Origin: Hyaloperonospora brassicae
Lineage: Eukaryota; Oomycota; Peronosporomycetes; Peronosporales; Peronosporaceae
Length of the DNA: 64,000 nt
Direction: 5' to 3'
NCBI GenBank assembly: GCA_947650285.1
Contig: CANTFL010000470.1
Span: forward strand, 310,001 to 374,000
The notes beneath the pieces are model-generated. The model saw only the letters and a program-made list of their open reading frames with translations, did no database searches and was not told the DNA's origin. This document shows, one piece after another, positions 9,331-19,557 of the stretch; position 1 is the first letter of the stretch; each line of letters opens with the position of its first letter. The position numbers and the translations under genes were made by a program.

Positions 9331-9394
9331 AGAAGCTTTAGCGAGTCACGGATCTACCTTGGATAGGCATCAAAAACTTTTTTAGCGCAAGACA

Positions 9395-9778
9395 TTGGCG
9401 GAGGCTGTCGATGTGCTGGACATTGGCATGTCCAATTTGATTAACTTCAATGTCACTAATATAAATTGTGAGCATAAAGTGTTTAATGTAAGTAAAACGT
9501 TACATTCTTCGTTGAGTGGAACTCAATCTGATAAATATTCACTGCATGCTGAAGGTATGGTTGGCCTAGGGCCGAGGCATCACGAATTTAACAACTCTAA
9601 TGTTAGTGGGGTGGCACGTCAAAATAGACCGAGTGAGGGCGGCCGCGACGGCACCTCACTAAATGTCAATATTGGCACTGTTGGCGAAAAGCCGAAGCAG
9701 TCAGGGATGGGACCACATATTGCACGTGAAGTGATACATTTAAATTTAATAATGGAAGTGTTAGTAAATCCTCAATGA
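9395..9778 (+). CDS. B1 protease-RT linker fragment
   Basis: A 127-codon open stretch (MAEAVDVLDIGMSNLINFNV...) lying where Ty3/gypsy pol has its variable linker between protease and RT; the same segment can be traced at 17700-17880 in B2 (-) and 52200-52540 in B3. No catalytic motif. It is a surviving piece of polyprotein rather than a gene of its own. Confidence 0.5.
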   Translation: MAEAVDVLDIGMSNLINFNVTNINCEHKVFNVSKTLHSSLSGTQSDKYSLHAEGMVGLGPRHHEFNNSNVSGVARQNRPSEGGRDGTSLNVNIGTVGEKPKQSGMGPHIAREVIHLNLIMEVLVNPQ

Positions 9779-9901
9779 ATGTCGTTCAACACATGAGATC
9801 TCGTATAGATCGTGCTTTGGTTTCTAATAACTACGGGTAACTAATTTTACCGACATCTCAGAGGCATAAAGAATTCCGTAAAAAAACAATCCTGGCGTCT
9901 G

Positions 9902-10330
9902 GTGGCAACTGCAAAGCGCCAAACGTCACGGACTTCACGTCGTGATAATATTTATAATAGACTATACGCACTTATCGATGAAGTGACTAGTCACGTAGAT
10001 GCCAGTATCAGTTTTAATTTTTTCCGATCTTTCGATGCTATGTTTGAGCAAAACGAGATATCTGATGGTGTGTTCGGTCAAGTCTTGTAGGTAGGCCACA
10101 AATCGGACCTTGTAGCCATTCGACCAGAACCTAAGTATTCCCCTTCATCAATCATAGATGGGTGTATTCTTGAGGACACAAGGGTGGCACTGGATGCCCG
10201 TAGTGGACTTTCGATCCTTAAAGATCCACTAAGTCTGTTCTATCCATTGGTAAGGAATCAAATAGGTGGTGTGTAACTAACTACCGTCTGATTTGCCTCC
10301 TGATATAGGTTTTCGTCATAGAATTGATTT
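9902..10330 (+). pseudogene. B1 pre-RT region
   Basis: Frame 9902-10090 (IYNRLYALIDEVTSHVDASI) and following codons align with B2 and B3 ahead of RT. A stop at 10088 and frame changes before the RT block at 10300 break it. The near-identical inverted tract shared with B2 begins at 10167. Confidence 0.5.
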
Positions 10331-11724
10331 AGTTCTTAAATCCAAATACTACGTTACACGGCCGTGGCCCTTGCCTTAATAACAGTGCGAAGTCATTGAC
10401 GAATAATTTCGTGCAAAGCACGCGGCAGGAATGGTACGTGAGAGCAAATATCCCTATTTCACACCAACCTTCTGTGTCAAAAAGCCTAACGGAATATGGC
10501 GCATTGTCCATGCTTACAATGAGCTTTAACCGGCCATTGCCCTAGCTCAGACATCAACGCCGAGAAAGGATGTTCTTCAGAACGATATGGTGGGATATAC
10601 AATGTACAGTACGCTCGACTAGGTCCTTTATTATTACCAGCTGCTCATGCAAGAAAGCGATATTCCGCTAACAGCGGTCAGCACTCCGAGCTGTATGCTC
10701 TGGGAGTGGTTTGTTATGCCGCAAGGGTTATCAAATGCCCGGCTACATTCAATCGTCTTGTGACACAATTGTCAGACCTCATCGAGGTTATGTACATACG
10801 TACTTTGATGACATCTTTGTCCATAGTCGTGCTATGAACAGTCGGTCAGCTGTGAACAATCACATTGACCATTTACGAGCGGTGCTCGAGTGCATGCGCA
10901 CGAATAAGCTGTACGCCAACGCGTCTTTGTGCATCTTTGGTGCAGAAGGGACCCCCTTGATAGATTTCTTTATTGGTAAGCGAGGCGTTGGAGCGGGTTC
11001 CGCTAAGGTCTTATCCATAGTAGATTGGCCGATACCGCCGAATCAAAAGGACTTACGTAAGTGGCTTGGCATTTCCAATTGCTTGCACAAGTACAGTGCA
11101 AATTAAGCAGACATCGATCTACCATTATCTAATCGTCTTAAAAAGGATGTGGAATGGTGCTGGACTAGCACCGACCATGATTCTTTCGAGCAGTAAAATA
11201 GAGTCTTTTGCATGCACCAATCTTGACTTTCCCGATCCTGATCGATCTTTCAGTGTCCCCTGTGACGCATCTGACTTTGTTATTGGCTATGCACCATTTC
11301 AAGATGGCCGGATGGTCATGAGCGTGTTACGATGTACCAGTCTTAACAGCTGAATGGTGCAGGAAAGAATTATCCATTTAATGACATAAAGTTGCTTGCA
11401 ATGAAGTATGGTCCCGTCAAAATTAGATTCCGTCTGCTTGGCTCCAAGCATTTAGTAATTTGTGCCGATCATGATTTATTGCGCATTGTGACACAGTCGC
11501 CTCATCTCTTTTCGAGAATGGCTTGTTGTCTTTCTATATATGCCGAATATAACTTCGACGTAAAGTATAAGCCGGACAGGCAAACCATTTTAGCAGATGC
11601 ATTATCGCGCAAGCGAGGCTATGAGCTTGCTCACCTAACGACCCTTTCTTCATCAATATTAGGCTTGAATTGCACGGCCTATACCCGTTATGGTCACTGT
11701 GTAACTCAAATACGTGCTCTTTAA
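10300..11724 (+). pseudogene. B1 reverse transcriptase and RNase H
   Basis: Contains the RT start (PTFCVKKPNGIWRIVHAYNE), then TAA at about 10527 and TAG at about 10620, both shared with B2 but not B3, and the YFDD active site in HTYFDDIFVHS (about 10800). Two one-base losses at about 10738-10741 and 10769-10773, identical in B2 and B3, put MPQGLSNA and YFDD in different frames. RNase H follows diverged from B2 after 11081 (VPCDASDFVIGYA, ADALSRKRGYE, through 11724). The B2/B3 TAG before MARWVSFF is absent here. Confidence 0.85.
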
Positions 11725-12060
11725 ACGAGTTAGTTACCGACTCAGACGCAAAAATGGCAGCACGCTTACGTGCAATACTACATCCATGTTTCATATATCG
11801 AGGTCTATCATACTACTGCACGGATATTAAAGATCTTACTCGTATGGTGGTTCTACACACTGAGGTATTGATACATCGTATTCTCTTTGAGGCGCATAAT
11901 ACTGTGTTGAGCGGTCATCTCGGTCGTGAGAAAAATTACAGCTCTGTGAGAAAACATCACTGGCGGCCCAACCACTACAAATGGGTAAGAACGTATGTGC
12001 GTACGTGTTGAACGTGTCAGCGGGTAAAACCTGCTAGATTAAGCAATGAGTGGAGCAATG
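11670..12060 (+). pseudogene. B1 integrase zinc-binding domain
   Basis: The frame to 12011 includes RILFEAHNTVLSGHLGREKN, the paired histidines of the H2C2 domain, and YVRTC*TCQRVKP at about 12000-12030, the paired cysteines with an intervening stop (TGA). Homology ends near 12060, so the catalytic core is missing. Confidence 0.75.
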
Positions 12061-12474
12061 CTGAATAACACCTTTAGAAGTAATATCCCTTTACTATATC
12101 CTTCGGAAAAAAAATATTGGTGAATGTTGTCACTGAAGATAATGCTCGCATTGACACAATGTGGTGTCAATGAGTACCTGTAACGGGCTCACCCCGATAC
12201 AGATGTACCACCTACGTGGACGTCAAGCCAGCATGAAAGGGGCAGCATCAACAACATCGTATCGCTGGCTGACCGACCAGAAATTTCAGTTCAACTTTCT
12301 CATGACGCCCGTTTTCGTCAGAGGATCCTTCTCCTGTGCTTTGTTCGCATGTGGATCAACCTTTGCACAAGATGCCATAGTCGCAACTCTCGAGATACAA
12401 ACATTGTGCAGTAAAAAGGGTCAGCAGGTTGCGTGTGTTTATAGGATGCAGAAAAGTGCGACGTCAAGCTTCCA
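12061..12474. other. Unassigned spacer with an LTR-like start
   Basis: Homology to B2 and B3 stops at its left edge. At 12178 there is TGTAACGGGCTCACCCCG, resembling the hairpin start of the LTRs here, but nothing after it aligns with the A or B LTRs. It may be the start of a third LTR type or chance. Confidence 0.3.
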
Positions 12475-12956
12475 TGTAGCGGAGCTACACAGATACTTTA
12501 ATAAGAGGAAGACTTAACGCTATACGAGCAACTTTGGTTTTACGAATTCGACTCAAGAGTCTACAAACTTAAAGAGGTTATGGTCATTGTTACAGGGAGA
12601 CCAAACGATTGAGAGAATCAAACGCACAGAGTGGACAAGGAGTAGCTGCCTTAACAAGGCGTTGCTACCTCCTCAAATACCTACAAGACGCCTCAAATAG
12701 GCACGTGTCTATCGGATCAAAATGGAACCTGAACTTAACATCTTATTTTAACCTAGAATAACACCGTAGAACCAGGTATTTAACCTACTCGCTAATGTCC
12801 TAAATAAACCTCTAAAAAGATCTCGTCTTCAATGGTTGGCGGATATCAGTCTTCAACAATTGATGCTGTGTTCTATTATCTCTTTATAAGGGGATTCCAT
12901 CCCTTGTGTGCACCACACCTATTGTTGACTACCCGTCGAAGTGTAACCCCGTTACT
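12475..12956 (-). repeat. B2 3' LTR (alpha type)
   Basis: Plus-strand edges TGTAGCGGAGCTACA and CCCCGTTACT. In element orientation it resembles the B3 5' LTR (49978-50559), for example CCTATTTGAGGCGTCTTGTA and GGAGGTAGCAACGCC, and differs from B2's own 5' LTR. The purine-rich GTAAGAGAGGA ahead of it on the minus strand is a plausible polypurine tract. Confidence 0.85.
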
Positions 12957-13064
12957 TCCTCTCTTACCAGACTGACGCTACCACAAAACGTCAATCGAAT
13001 TTTCTGCTTGAAGAGGACTGTGTATGTGCTCTTCAATCTTAACGGTTGGCAAAGACGAAACACC

Positions 13065-13853
13065 ATGGAATCGCCACCCACTGAGTCCTTGACTATCTCT
13101 TCCTACCTCGGAATTGATGTAGAGGTGGACTATGGTAGCGATAGTGATATCCATGGTGAAGAAAGGACAATTCCCGACTCGCCAGTGCAAGAGACCCCAG
13201 TCATACTGCACAGAATTCACTACCCGAGCGTGGTGAAGCTAACGCGCCACCGGCGCCGCATCAAATACCTATCGCGAGCGATGCGATCATCACCAATCCG
13301 CTCAAGGAGCAACAACAGTTGGTTATCCAACGAGAGGAGAGCGCTCAGCGCCGTTTGCAGCTTGCTGCAACCATTAAGGATCGCCGTGGCTATCTGTTTA
13401 CTCCACTCGTTGTGGAATAGCTTATACGGCAAACGACATGTCGTTCTTTGGCAATGTGGGCCATTGGCGCTGAGCCATCATCTTCTGATGAGGTGGCGAG
13501 TCGACAGGTACTTCGCGAGAGGTACCTGCAACCTTACCTGGCGACTTGGAGTCAATACAAGTTGCGACTTGACACGCAAGCACGGGGGGTGCGCCGGTTC
13601 CACCGACGGGGGGTATAACCATCATTCTATTTGCAGGCGAATCTCAGGAAGAAGAAGACAATGCGTTTGTTTGCTGGGTGCATCGGAAACGACACCTCAG
13701 CGGCGTGTTAGCTCTCAGAGCAAGTGACGATGTGGCAGAAGCTCGTCCAAAACGAAAGCTTCGGTATGATTACGCCAAGCTTAAGGCCAGATTCCAGTTG
13801 CAAACTCGCACACGCTATGCCCTGGCTGTGCCGGCTGATGTAAGCGTGGGTTA
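13065..13853 (+). pseudogene. B2 antisense ORF between chromodomain and 3' LTR
   Basis: On the strand opposite B2 pol, ATG 13065 opens an acidic start (MESPPTES, then VEVDYGSDSD). Sensible coding continues through two frame changes: a helix (EQQQLVIQREESAQRRLQ, about 13300-13360) and a basic tail (VHRKRHLSGVLALRASDD, RPKRKLRYDYAKLKARFQLQ) to TAA near 13853. B3 keeps traces at 56700-57540 (-) but with several stops and non-synonymous changes, so selection is not shown. The arrangement (acidic start beside the LTR, helix, end facing pol) resembles the A-family antisense ORF, though I see no sequence homology. Confidence 0.4.
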
Positions 13854-14475
13854 AGCGATGTCCAACTACCCAACTGCTTCCACCACTATCCGTGAGAAGC
13901 GTCTTTATTCCTAGGAGGACCCTTGCCGCGATGTTGAGAATCATCCAAGGCGTATGGGAAATCCTGCCGAAGGGGCATCTTAAACTCCCATGAGTTTCCG
14001 ACTTCGGGTACCCTCGCCACTTTACCAGATACGGGTATTGACCTTGACAACGACGTCGTTGCAGGAGTCGCTCCACACGGAACTGGCGGTTCCCTTGCTC
14101 ATCGAGCAGCGTAGGAGATGATCGGTATACCAGCCCGTGTTGAGGTGTCTGAGTTGGGCCAAGCCCGTGTCCAGGCATTGGATTTGGGCCAAGCCCGTGT
14201 CCAGGCATTGGAGTTGGGTCAAGCCCGGATGGAGGCTCAGCTTGACCTCCTGATACGGATATAGCAACCGATGGAAAGGCCAACTTGCGCGGCGCAAGCG
14301 CCTTCAAGTTCACATGGGAAGGAGCCCGATACGGCTTAAGAAGGACAACATAGGTCACTGAATGTGTGCGCAGTTTGCGCGGAAGGAAGAGCGTAGACGC
14401 AAGTCCCTTCTTGGCGAAGACCTTGAATGGTCCAATGAAGCGCGGACGCAATTTTATCTTGACGACAGCAGACAC
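13708..14475 (-). CDS. B2 pol C-terminus: GPF/Y module and chromodomain
   Basis: A 255-codon frame. Residues 1-50 are the GPF/Y module (RPRFIGPFKVF, then LFLPRKLRTHSVTYVVLLKPY). A linker holds three 10-residue Pro/Gly repeats (GLDPTPMPGH type, 30-bp units at 14139-14228). The chromodomain follows near residue 130 (RVERLLQRRRCQGQYPYLVKWRGYPKSE). Past it the frame runs on without further recognisable domain. In B3 the same region has two repeat units and an insertion that splits off the chromodomain. Product would be the integrase C-terminus; the upstream core is dead. Confidence 0.85.
   Translation of the reverse strand: MSAVVKIKLRPRFIGPFKVFAKKGLASTLFLPRKLRTHSVTYVVLLKPYRAPSHVNLKALAPRKLAFPSVAISVSGGQAEPPSGLDPTPMPGHGLGPNPMPGHGLGPTQTPQHGLVYRSSPTLLDEQGNRQFRVERLLQRRRCQGQYPYLVKWRGYPKSETHGSLRCPFGRISHTPWMILNIAARVLLGIKTLLTDSGGSSWVVGHRLTHAYISRHSQGIACASLQLESGLKLGVIIPKLSFWTSFCHIVTCSES
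14139..14228 (-). repeat. 30-bp tandem repeat in the B2 GPF/Y-chromodomain linker
   Basis: Three in-frame 30-bp units (14139-14168, 14169-14198, 14199-14228); B3 has two (55890-55919, 55920-55949). Encodes a Pro/Gly-rich 10-residue repeat. Confidence 0.85.
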
Positions 14476-15320
14476 TACATTTGTAGGTAGGTTTTTAGCA
14501 TTATGAAGAACTTGGTCTCCGACCTCATAACGTTCAATACAACCTCTGCCTTTAGCATCAACTTGTTCCTTCTATTTGTCTTGGCTATCAGCCAATGCGT
14601 CACGCACATGTCGTTAGACATTCAATCGCGGTGCGAGAAACTCACTTACCTGTTTTTAAACAGTAGTAGGGCTGACATCAGCAAGCCGATCGGCAACTCC
14701 TCCCCCACCAAGCTCTGAACTACGTAGTTGTAGCGTTAACGGAACGCGAGAGTGGGTAAGACCAATTACGTAGAACGGTGTGTAGACGGTGGAGGCATGC
14801 ACGGCGTTATTTAACGCAAACTCAACGATCGGGAGCATTGAGCTCCAACGCTTTGGCGTTTCAGCGCAAACAATGCGCACGATATCACCAATGATGCTAA
14901 TCACTCGCTTGGTTTGACCATCTGTATGCAAAGGATCCGCTGTAGACATGTCCTATCGTGTGCCGAGCATCTTGAAGATGGACTTCCAAATTTCTCAGTG
15001 AAGCGACGGCCCCTCTTAGAGATAACAGACAACGGCAAACCGTCTTGTCGAAACACGCGATCGATAAACAGCGTAGCTGTACCTTTAAAGTCCATAGAAT
15101 ATGGCACCGCCGCTTAATAAGTCATCTTGCTCAAAGGGTCAACAAAGACCACAATGCCCGTATTGCCAAACGAATTCTTCGGTAAATCAAGCAAGAAATT
15201 CAGGTTGATGGACTACTTATAGCCCTTAAGTACAGGAAAGCTAGATAACGGCGCTGCCGCGTGAGGTGAGTATTTCACCCGTTGACACGTTTTACACGTT
15301 CGCACATAGGGGCTGACCCA
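14476..15320 (-). pseudogene. B2 integrase core, catalytic triad lost
   Basis: Fragments of the DDE core: GIVVFVDPLSKM, FRQDGLPLSVISKRGRRFT, HTDGQTKRVISIIGDIVR, and PIVEFALNNAVHASTVYTPF. The first Asp (usual SMDF) is replaced in SINLNF; the second (usual SDRG) reads SKRG; the Glu (usual RVLED) reads IIGD. The Glu loss and the E-to-K in DGQTKR occur in B3 too. Frame changes separate the blocks. Confidence 0.8.
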
Positions 15321-15323
15321 TCT

Positions 15324-15785
15324 TTACATATTGGGCTTCCAAAACCATTGGATTACTGAGCCATAGCTCTTATCACGACCGAGATGAACAATTAACACAA
15401 AGTCATGCGCCTTATAGAGGATTCGATACTGCAACTCCTCAACAGGAGGGACAAAGATGAGAGGGGCATCCTCCACATCCGTGCTATATAAAAAAGGGCA
15501 TTGATCGATCGAATATTGATGTAGCCTAGCACGTAATCGTGCCGACAATTCTATCTCTGAGGCCTTGAACTCCTCGCTCCCAAGAGCAAGTAGCAGAGCT
15601 ACACAGAGTTCATCCTTTGTATAAGCAGTAAGATTTAGGTCAGTGACCGACGACGACAGAGTCGTAACATGAGCAAGCTCATAGTCAGGCCTGCGTGACA
15701 ACGCATCAGCTAAAGCATTCTGATTGCCCGGCTTGTACTTCATCTCGAAATTGTATTCGGCAAAGAAGGAAACCCAACGAGCCAT
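15324..15785 (-). pseudogene. B2 end of RNase H and integrase zinc-binding domain
   Basis: A 153-codon frame from MARWVSFFAEYNFEMKY through ADALSRRPDYE (end of the RNase H / connection region) to YKAHDFVLIVHLGRDKSYG, the H2C2 histidines; the cysteine pair follows in another frame at about 15300. The frame is separated from upstream RNase H by a TAG shared with B3. Confidence 0.8.
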
Positions 15786-15788
15786 TAT

Positions 15789-16595
15789 CTAGGAGAGGTG
15801 AGGCGACTGGGTTGCAGTGCGTAGTGACGCATGATCTGTACAGATCACAAACGGTTTGGAGCCAAGAAGATGAACTCTGAATTTGACGAGAGCATACTTC
15901 ATTGCAAGTAGCTCTTTATCATGAACAGGATAGTTCTTTTCTGCAGCCTTCAGCTGCCGGGACTCAAACGCAATGACGCGTTCCCGTTCATCAGAATCTG
16001 TATGTAACAGAGCGACGCCTATGGCAAAGTTAGATGCGTCACAGACGACACTGAAAGATCGATCAGGATCAGGCAAAGCCAAGATTGGCGCATGAAGGAG
16101 ATTTTCCTTTACTGCTTGAAAAGCATCATGCTCGGTGCTAGGTCCACAAAATACCTCATTTTTTGAAAGGACATTGGATAATGGTCGAGACATATCTGCG
16201 TGATTCGCACTGTACTTGTGCAAGTAATTGGAAATGCCAAGCCACTTACGTAAGTCCTTTTGATTCGGCGGTATCGGCCAATCTACTATGGATAAGACCT
16301 TAGCGGAACCCGCTCCAACGCCTCGCTTACCAATAAAGAAATCTATCAAGGGGGTCCCTTCTGCACCAAAGATGCACAAAGACGCGTTGGCGTACAGCTT
16401 ATTCGTGCGCATGCACTCGAGCACCGCTCGTAAATGGTCAATGTGATTGTTCACAGCTGACCGACTGTTCATAGCACGACTATGGACAAAGATGTCATCA
16501 AAGTACGTATGTACATAACCTCGATGAGGTCTGACAATTGTGTCACAAGACGATTGAATGTAGCCGGGCATTTGATAACCCTTGCGGCATAACAA
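15789..16595 (-). CDS. B2 pol: RT palm end and RNase H
   Basis: 268 codons open. The first 25 residues are out of frame with real RT; the true protein starts about VRPHRGYVHTYFDD, with YFDD as the RT active site, then thumb (SIVDWPIPPNQKDLRKWLG), and RNase H with SVVCDASNFAIGVAL (first Asp), ELLAMKYALVKFR and TDHASLR. It ends at TAG immediately before MARWVSFF. B1 (10167-11080) is its near-identical inverted partner over 16226-17139; B3 53523-54329 is close along the whole frame. Confidence 0.9.
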   Translation of the reverse strand: MLCRKGYQMPGYIQSSCDTIVRPHRGYVHTYFDDIFVHSRAMNSRSAVNNHIDHLRAVLECMRTNKLYANASLCIFGAEGTPLIDFFIGKRGVGAGSAKVLSIVDWPIPPNQKDLRKWLGISNYLHKYSANHADMSRPLSNVLSKNEVFCGPSTEHDAFQAVKENLLHAPILALPDPDRSFSVVCDASNFAIGVALLHTDSDERERVIAFESRQLKAAEKNYPVHDKELLAMKYALVKFRVHLLGSKPFVICTDHASLRTATQSPHLS

Positions 16596-17139
16596 ACCAC
16601 TCCCAGAGCATACCGCTCGGAGTGCTGACCGCTGTTAGCGGAATATCGCTTTCTTGCATGAGCAGCTGGTAATAATAAAGGACCTAGTCGAGCGTACTGT
16701 ACATTGTATATCCCACCATATCGTTCTGAAGAACATCCTTTCTCGGCGTTGATGTCTGAGCTAGGGCAATGGCCGGTTAAAGCTCATTGTAAGCATGGAC
16801 AATGCGCCATATTCCGTTAGGCTTTTTGACACAGAAGGTTGGTGTGAAATAGGGATATTTGCTCTCACGTACCATTCCTGCCGCGTGCTTTGCACGAAAT
16901 TATTCGTCAATGACTTCGCACTGTTATTAAGGCAAGGGCCACGGCCGTGTAACGTAGTATTTGGATTTAAGAACTAAATCAATTCTATGACGAAAACCTA
17001 TATCAGGAGGCAAATCAGACGGTAGTTAGTTACACACCACCTATTTGATTCCTTACCAATGGATAGAACAGACTTAGTGGATCTTTAAGGATCGAAAGTC
17101 CACTACGGGCATCCAGTGCCACCCTTGTGTCCTCAAGAA
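16596..17139 (-). pseudogene. B2 RT N-terminal part
   Basis: In minus-strand orientation: the KSKYYVTRPWPLP.. block, HAAGMVRE, PTFCVKKPNGIWRIVHAYNE followed by TAA, TSTPRKDVLQNDMVG, and TLD followed by TAG before YYYQLLM. Both stops recur in B1 and not in B3. The shared one-base deletion at 16565-16568 disconnects this part from the YFDD part. Confidence 0.8.
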
Positions 17140-17890
17140 CAGACTCGTCCAATTACGAGGATGGATCTAACTCAATATCAGGCCGACTGACCACTAACTC
17201 GGATAATTCTTCTGCCTGCAAGGCTTGGCTGAATTCGCCATCAGATATTTCATATACGAAAGAGAAAATACCTAAGGATGGAAGGATCTCAAGACTATTG
17301 TTACCATCAATATGGCCAGTCACTCCGTTGACAAGTTTATATAGTTGTTCTTACTTTTTTCACTTCGTAACGTCCCGGACGTTTGGCGCATAAGAGCTGC
17401 CTTCGACGCCTGGATTGTTTCCGCAAAGAAACCTTACGCCTCCTAGATGCCATGTGCAGTAAAAGCCCTGTGGTTGCTTATTACCTTAGCACGCTCTATA
17501 CGAGAGCTCATGTCTTAAACAACATCTGAAGAAGAATTACGTAACTCGAACTCTTCACCCGATGGATTTACACGTATCACTTCAACTGCATTATGTGGGC
17601 CTTGCCCTAAAGGCTTCAGCTTTCCGCAAACAATATCATTATGACATTTAGGGAGGTGCCATCGCAGCCGCCCTCATTCGGTGGAATTTCACGTGCCACC
17701 CTACTCACATAAGAGGAATTATATTTTTGATTTTCTCGGCCCTAGGGCAACCACGCCTGCAGCATGCACTGACTCATTGTCACAACGAGTATCACTCAAT
17801 GAAGTATGAATCTCTTCACATACGGTAAAGAGATCCGCTTCATTTTAATGTCATTGACATTGAAGTTAACTAACTTTAACATACCAATGT
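17140..17890 (-). pseudogene. B2 protease-RT linker, decayed
   Basis: Aligns with B1 9395-10160 and B3 52200-52980 (for example VVSLGPRKSK..., FELRNSSSDV, QEALWFLLHMASRR). No open frame longer than 60 codons on the element strand; no catalytic motif expected here. Confidence 0.55.
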
Positions 17891-17911
17891 CCAGCAAATC
17901 GACATCATTTG

Positions 17912-18400
17912 TCAATGGTTCGTGCCAATAGCGCTTTTGTTGCCTAGCGAAGGTGGATTCACGACTCTACAAAGCTTCGCTAGGAACCTGCGCGTTGCGC
18001 TTAATGTCTTCGATTTCCAATCAATCCCTAGCTCATGGCGTTTAAACCAAGCCATACCTAGGATAAGATTATATCTTGAATCCAAATCGAGGACAATGCA
18101 GCGTTCAATGCTGTCAATGTCCAAAAACCTCACACCCAAGTTCAACGGAACAATAGGCATTGTGATGCGGCTACCGTCGCTAAACGAACGGCGATCAAAT
18201 CAGCTTCGTGCGCTTTAAGCGCTTCAGCGTATTGCTGACTTCCCTTAAGTGAACGACGTCGAGCATAATTGCATGATGCTTCGGCGATGATTAGGATCCA
18301 CCAATGATTGTCAAAGTCGCTAATTTTCTCCTCAGCGACTAACAAAACCGGCTTGTATCCACGATCTGTGTTGGCGGGCACAAGCTCAGTGGGGCTAAGC
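17912..18400 (-). pseudogene. B2 aspartic protease
   Basis: Two frames. The first, 18142-18381, has HWWILIIAEASCNYARR where the family has DTGAS, so the catalytic Asp is lost. The second, 17912-18160, has the C-terminal LDLDSRYNLILGMAWFKRHE hydrophobic block of retropepsins. The protease would release mature Gag and Pol; this copy could not. Confidence 0.75.
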
Positions 18401-18411
18401 CCTATTTCACG

Positions 18412-19510
18412 CTACTTTGTAGAGAAGTAACAGAACCTAAATCCATCCCAGTATGGCGCCCCTCGCTTACTGGGTGTCGACGTTTCCCCGTGCCATACCA
18501 GGTTTCTGGTTGGGACTGAATTTTCGACCCGTGAGAGTCTGGTACTGCTTGCTAAATGAAAAAGTGGGACGCAAGTGTTTAGTGCTTTCGCACATATAAT
18601 AGCGTCTCGCTTCCTGACGTTGCTCTGCAACATGAAGCTCCGCTTCACCTTCATCTTCAGCATGGCTGAGATCCATCGGTCCTGGCTTACAGTAAGCCGA
18701 GGTGTTCGCAGAGGTCGCCATCGCAAAGCTTGGGTTGTACCTATTTCAACCAAGTCTGGCCGACTTGAAGTTGTGCTCAGCCATTTGAGCAATGCTAACA
18801 GCTTTCTCAAAAGTAGAAGAATGGAATCGATATACCTCGGTTCTGGCCACGCCGGTGCGGAGACCTTCCATGAAGACAGTCACACAGACTGTCTCAGGGA
18901 GACAGTTAGACTGCATAGCAGCTAGAGAGTTCTCAGCTCTTGGAAATAGTCCGTTGACACATTCTTACCCTGTCGGGTGGACGAGAAGCGTGAGCGCACG
19001 CGATAATCCTGGTCAGGCGGCGAAAAAATCGCAAAAAGTCTAACTTGAACGAATCGCATGTGGGAAACGCCAAGTCTAAGACGTGGCACACGTCCTAGCC
19101 CACGCTCTAGCTCTTCCATCGAGCTTGGAGATGGCCAGCAAAACTCGCTGGTGCCTAAGTGAAATAAGGCCATATCTCATGTCCATCTCAATCGCATGGA
19201 TCCAGAGGGTAAGGTTTTCCCCCTCCTTCCCGGAGTAATGTTTGACGTCCACCCCAAGGAGACGAGCCTTAGCCGATTCATCTGGCATCGGCACGTAGCG
19301 TGTTGGCATAGCCAACGCTACTTGGTTTTAAGCCTGCCCTAACAAGGCCGTTTCATATTTCATGAAGGTCTCGACTCATGCATTTAGCACATCGGGACCT
19401 TGTGCAGCTTGAAACGCTACGTACCCATGGCATACAACGGCGTTTAGCTTATCAAGAGCGACCTGTAAGGCCCTTTGTGAGGGGTACGGATTGATCAATC
19501 CTCACACATG
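18412..19510 (-). pseudogene. B2 gag
   Basis: N-terminal part open from MPTRYVPMPDESAKARLLG to a TAG after CATS (19076-19315), with the conserved HYSGKEGENLTLW and GRARAW blocks. Then VCVTVFMEGLRTGVARTEV in another frame, and a CCHC knuckle decayed to CESTKHLRPTF (the usual final Cys is Phe). The N-terminal tract (about 18895-19275) is nearly identical to B1 8040-8410, stops included. Confidence 0.8.
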
Positions 19511-19557
19511 GTTAGTCGTAATTATTAAGGCGTAGATTGACTGCAAGTGATACTAAG

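Larger units (their letters stand above)
7290..12474 (+). mobile_element. Element B1: Ty3/gypsy, 3'-truncated
   Basis: 5' LTR 7290-7757, then gag, protease, linker, RT, RNase H and integrase zinc finger in order on the plus strand. Homology to B2 and B3 stops near 12060, and at 12475 the oppositely oriented B2 begins. No integrase core, chromodomain or 3' LTR remains. Two stretches (about 8040-8410 and 10167-11080) are almost identical to B2 in inverted orientation while flanking parts are well diverged. Confidence 0.9.

Noticed and set aside
12906..13727. 273-codon plus-strand open frame as one gene
   Set aside because: Its first 50 codons come from the B2 3' LTR, and its last half is in a different frame from the better antisense protein pieces. 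Only the part from 13065 is retained, as a weak antisense ORF.
16795..16977. Minus/plus 60-codon frames repeated in all B elements (also 10329-10511, 53141-53323)
   Set aside because: They are the reverse of the conserved RT start; recurrence follows from the RT sequence.
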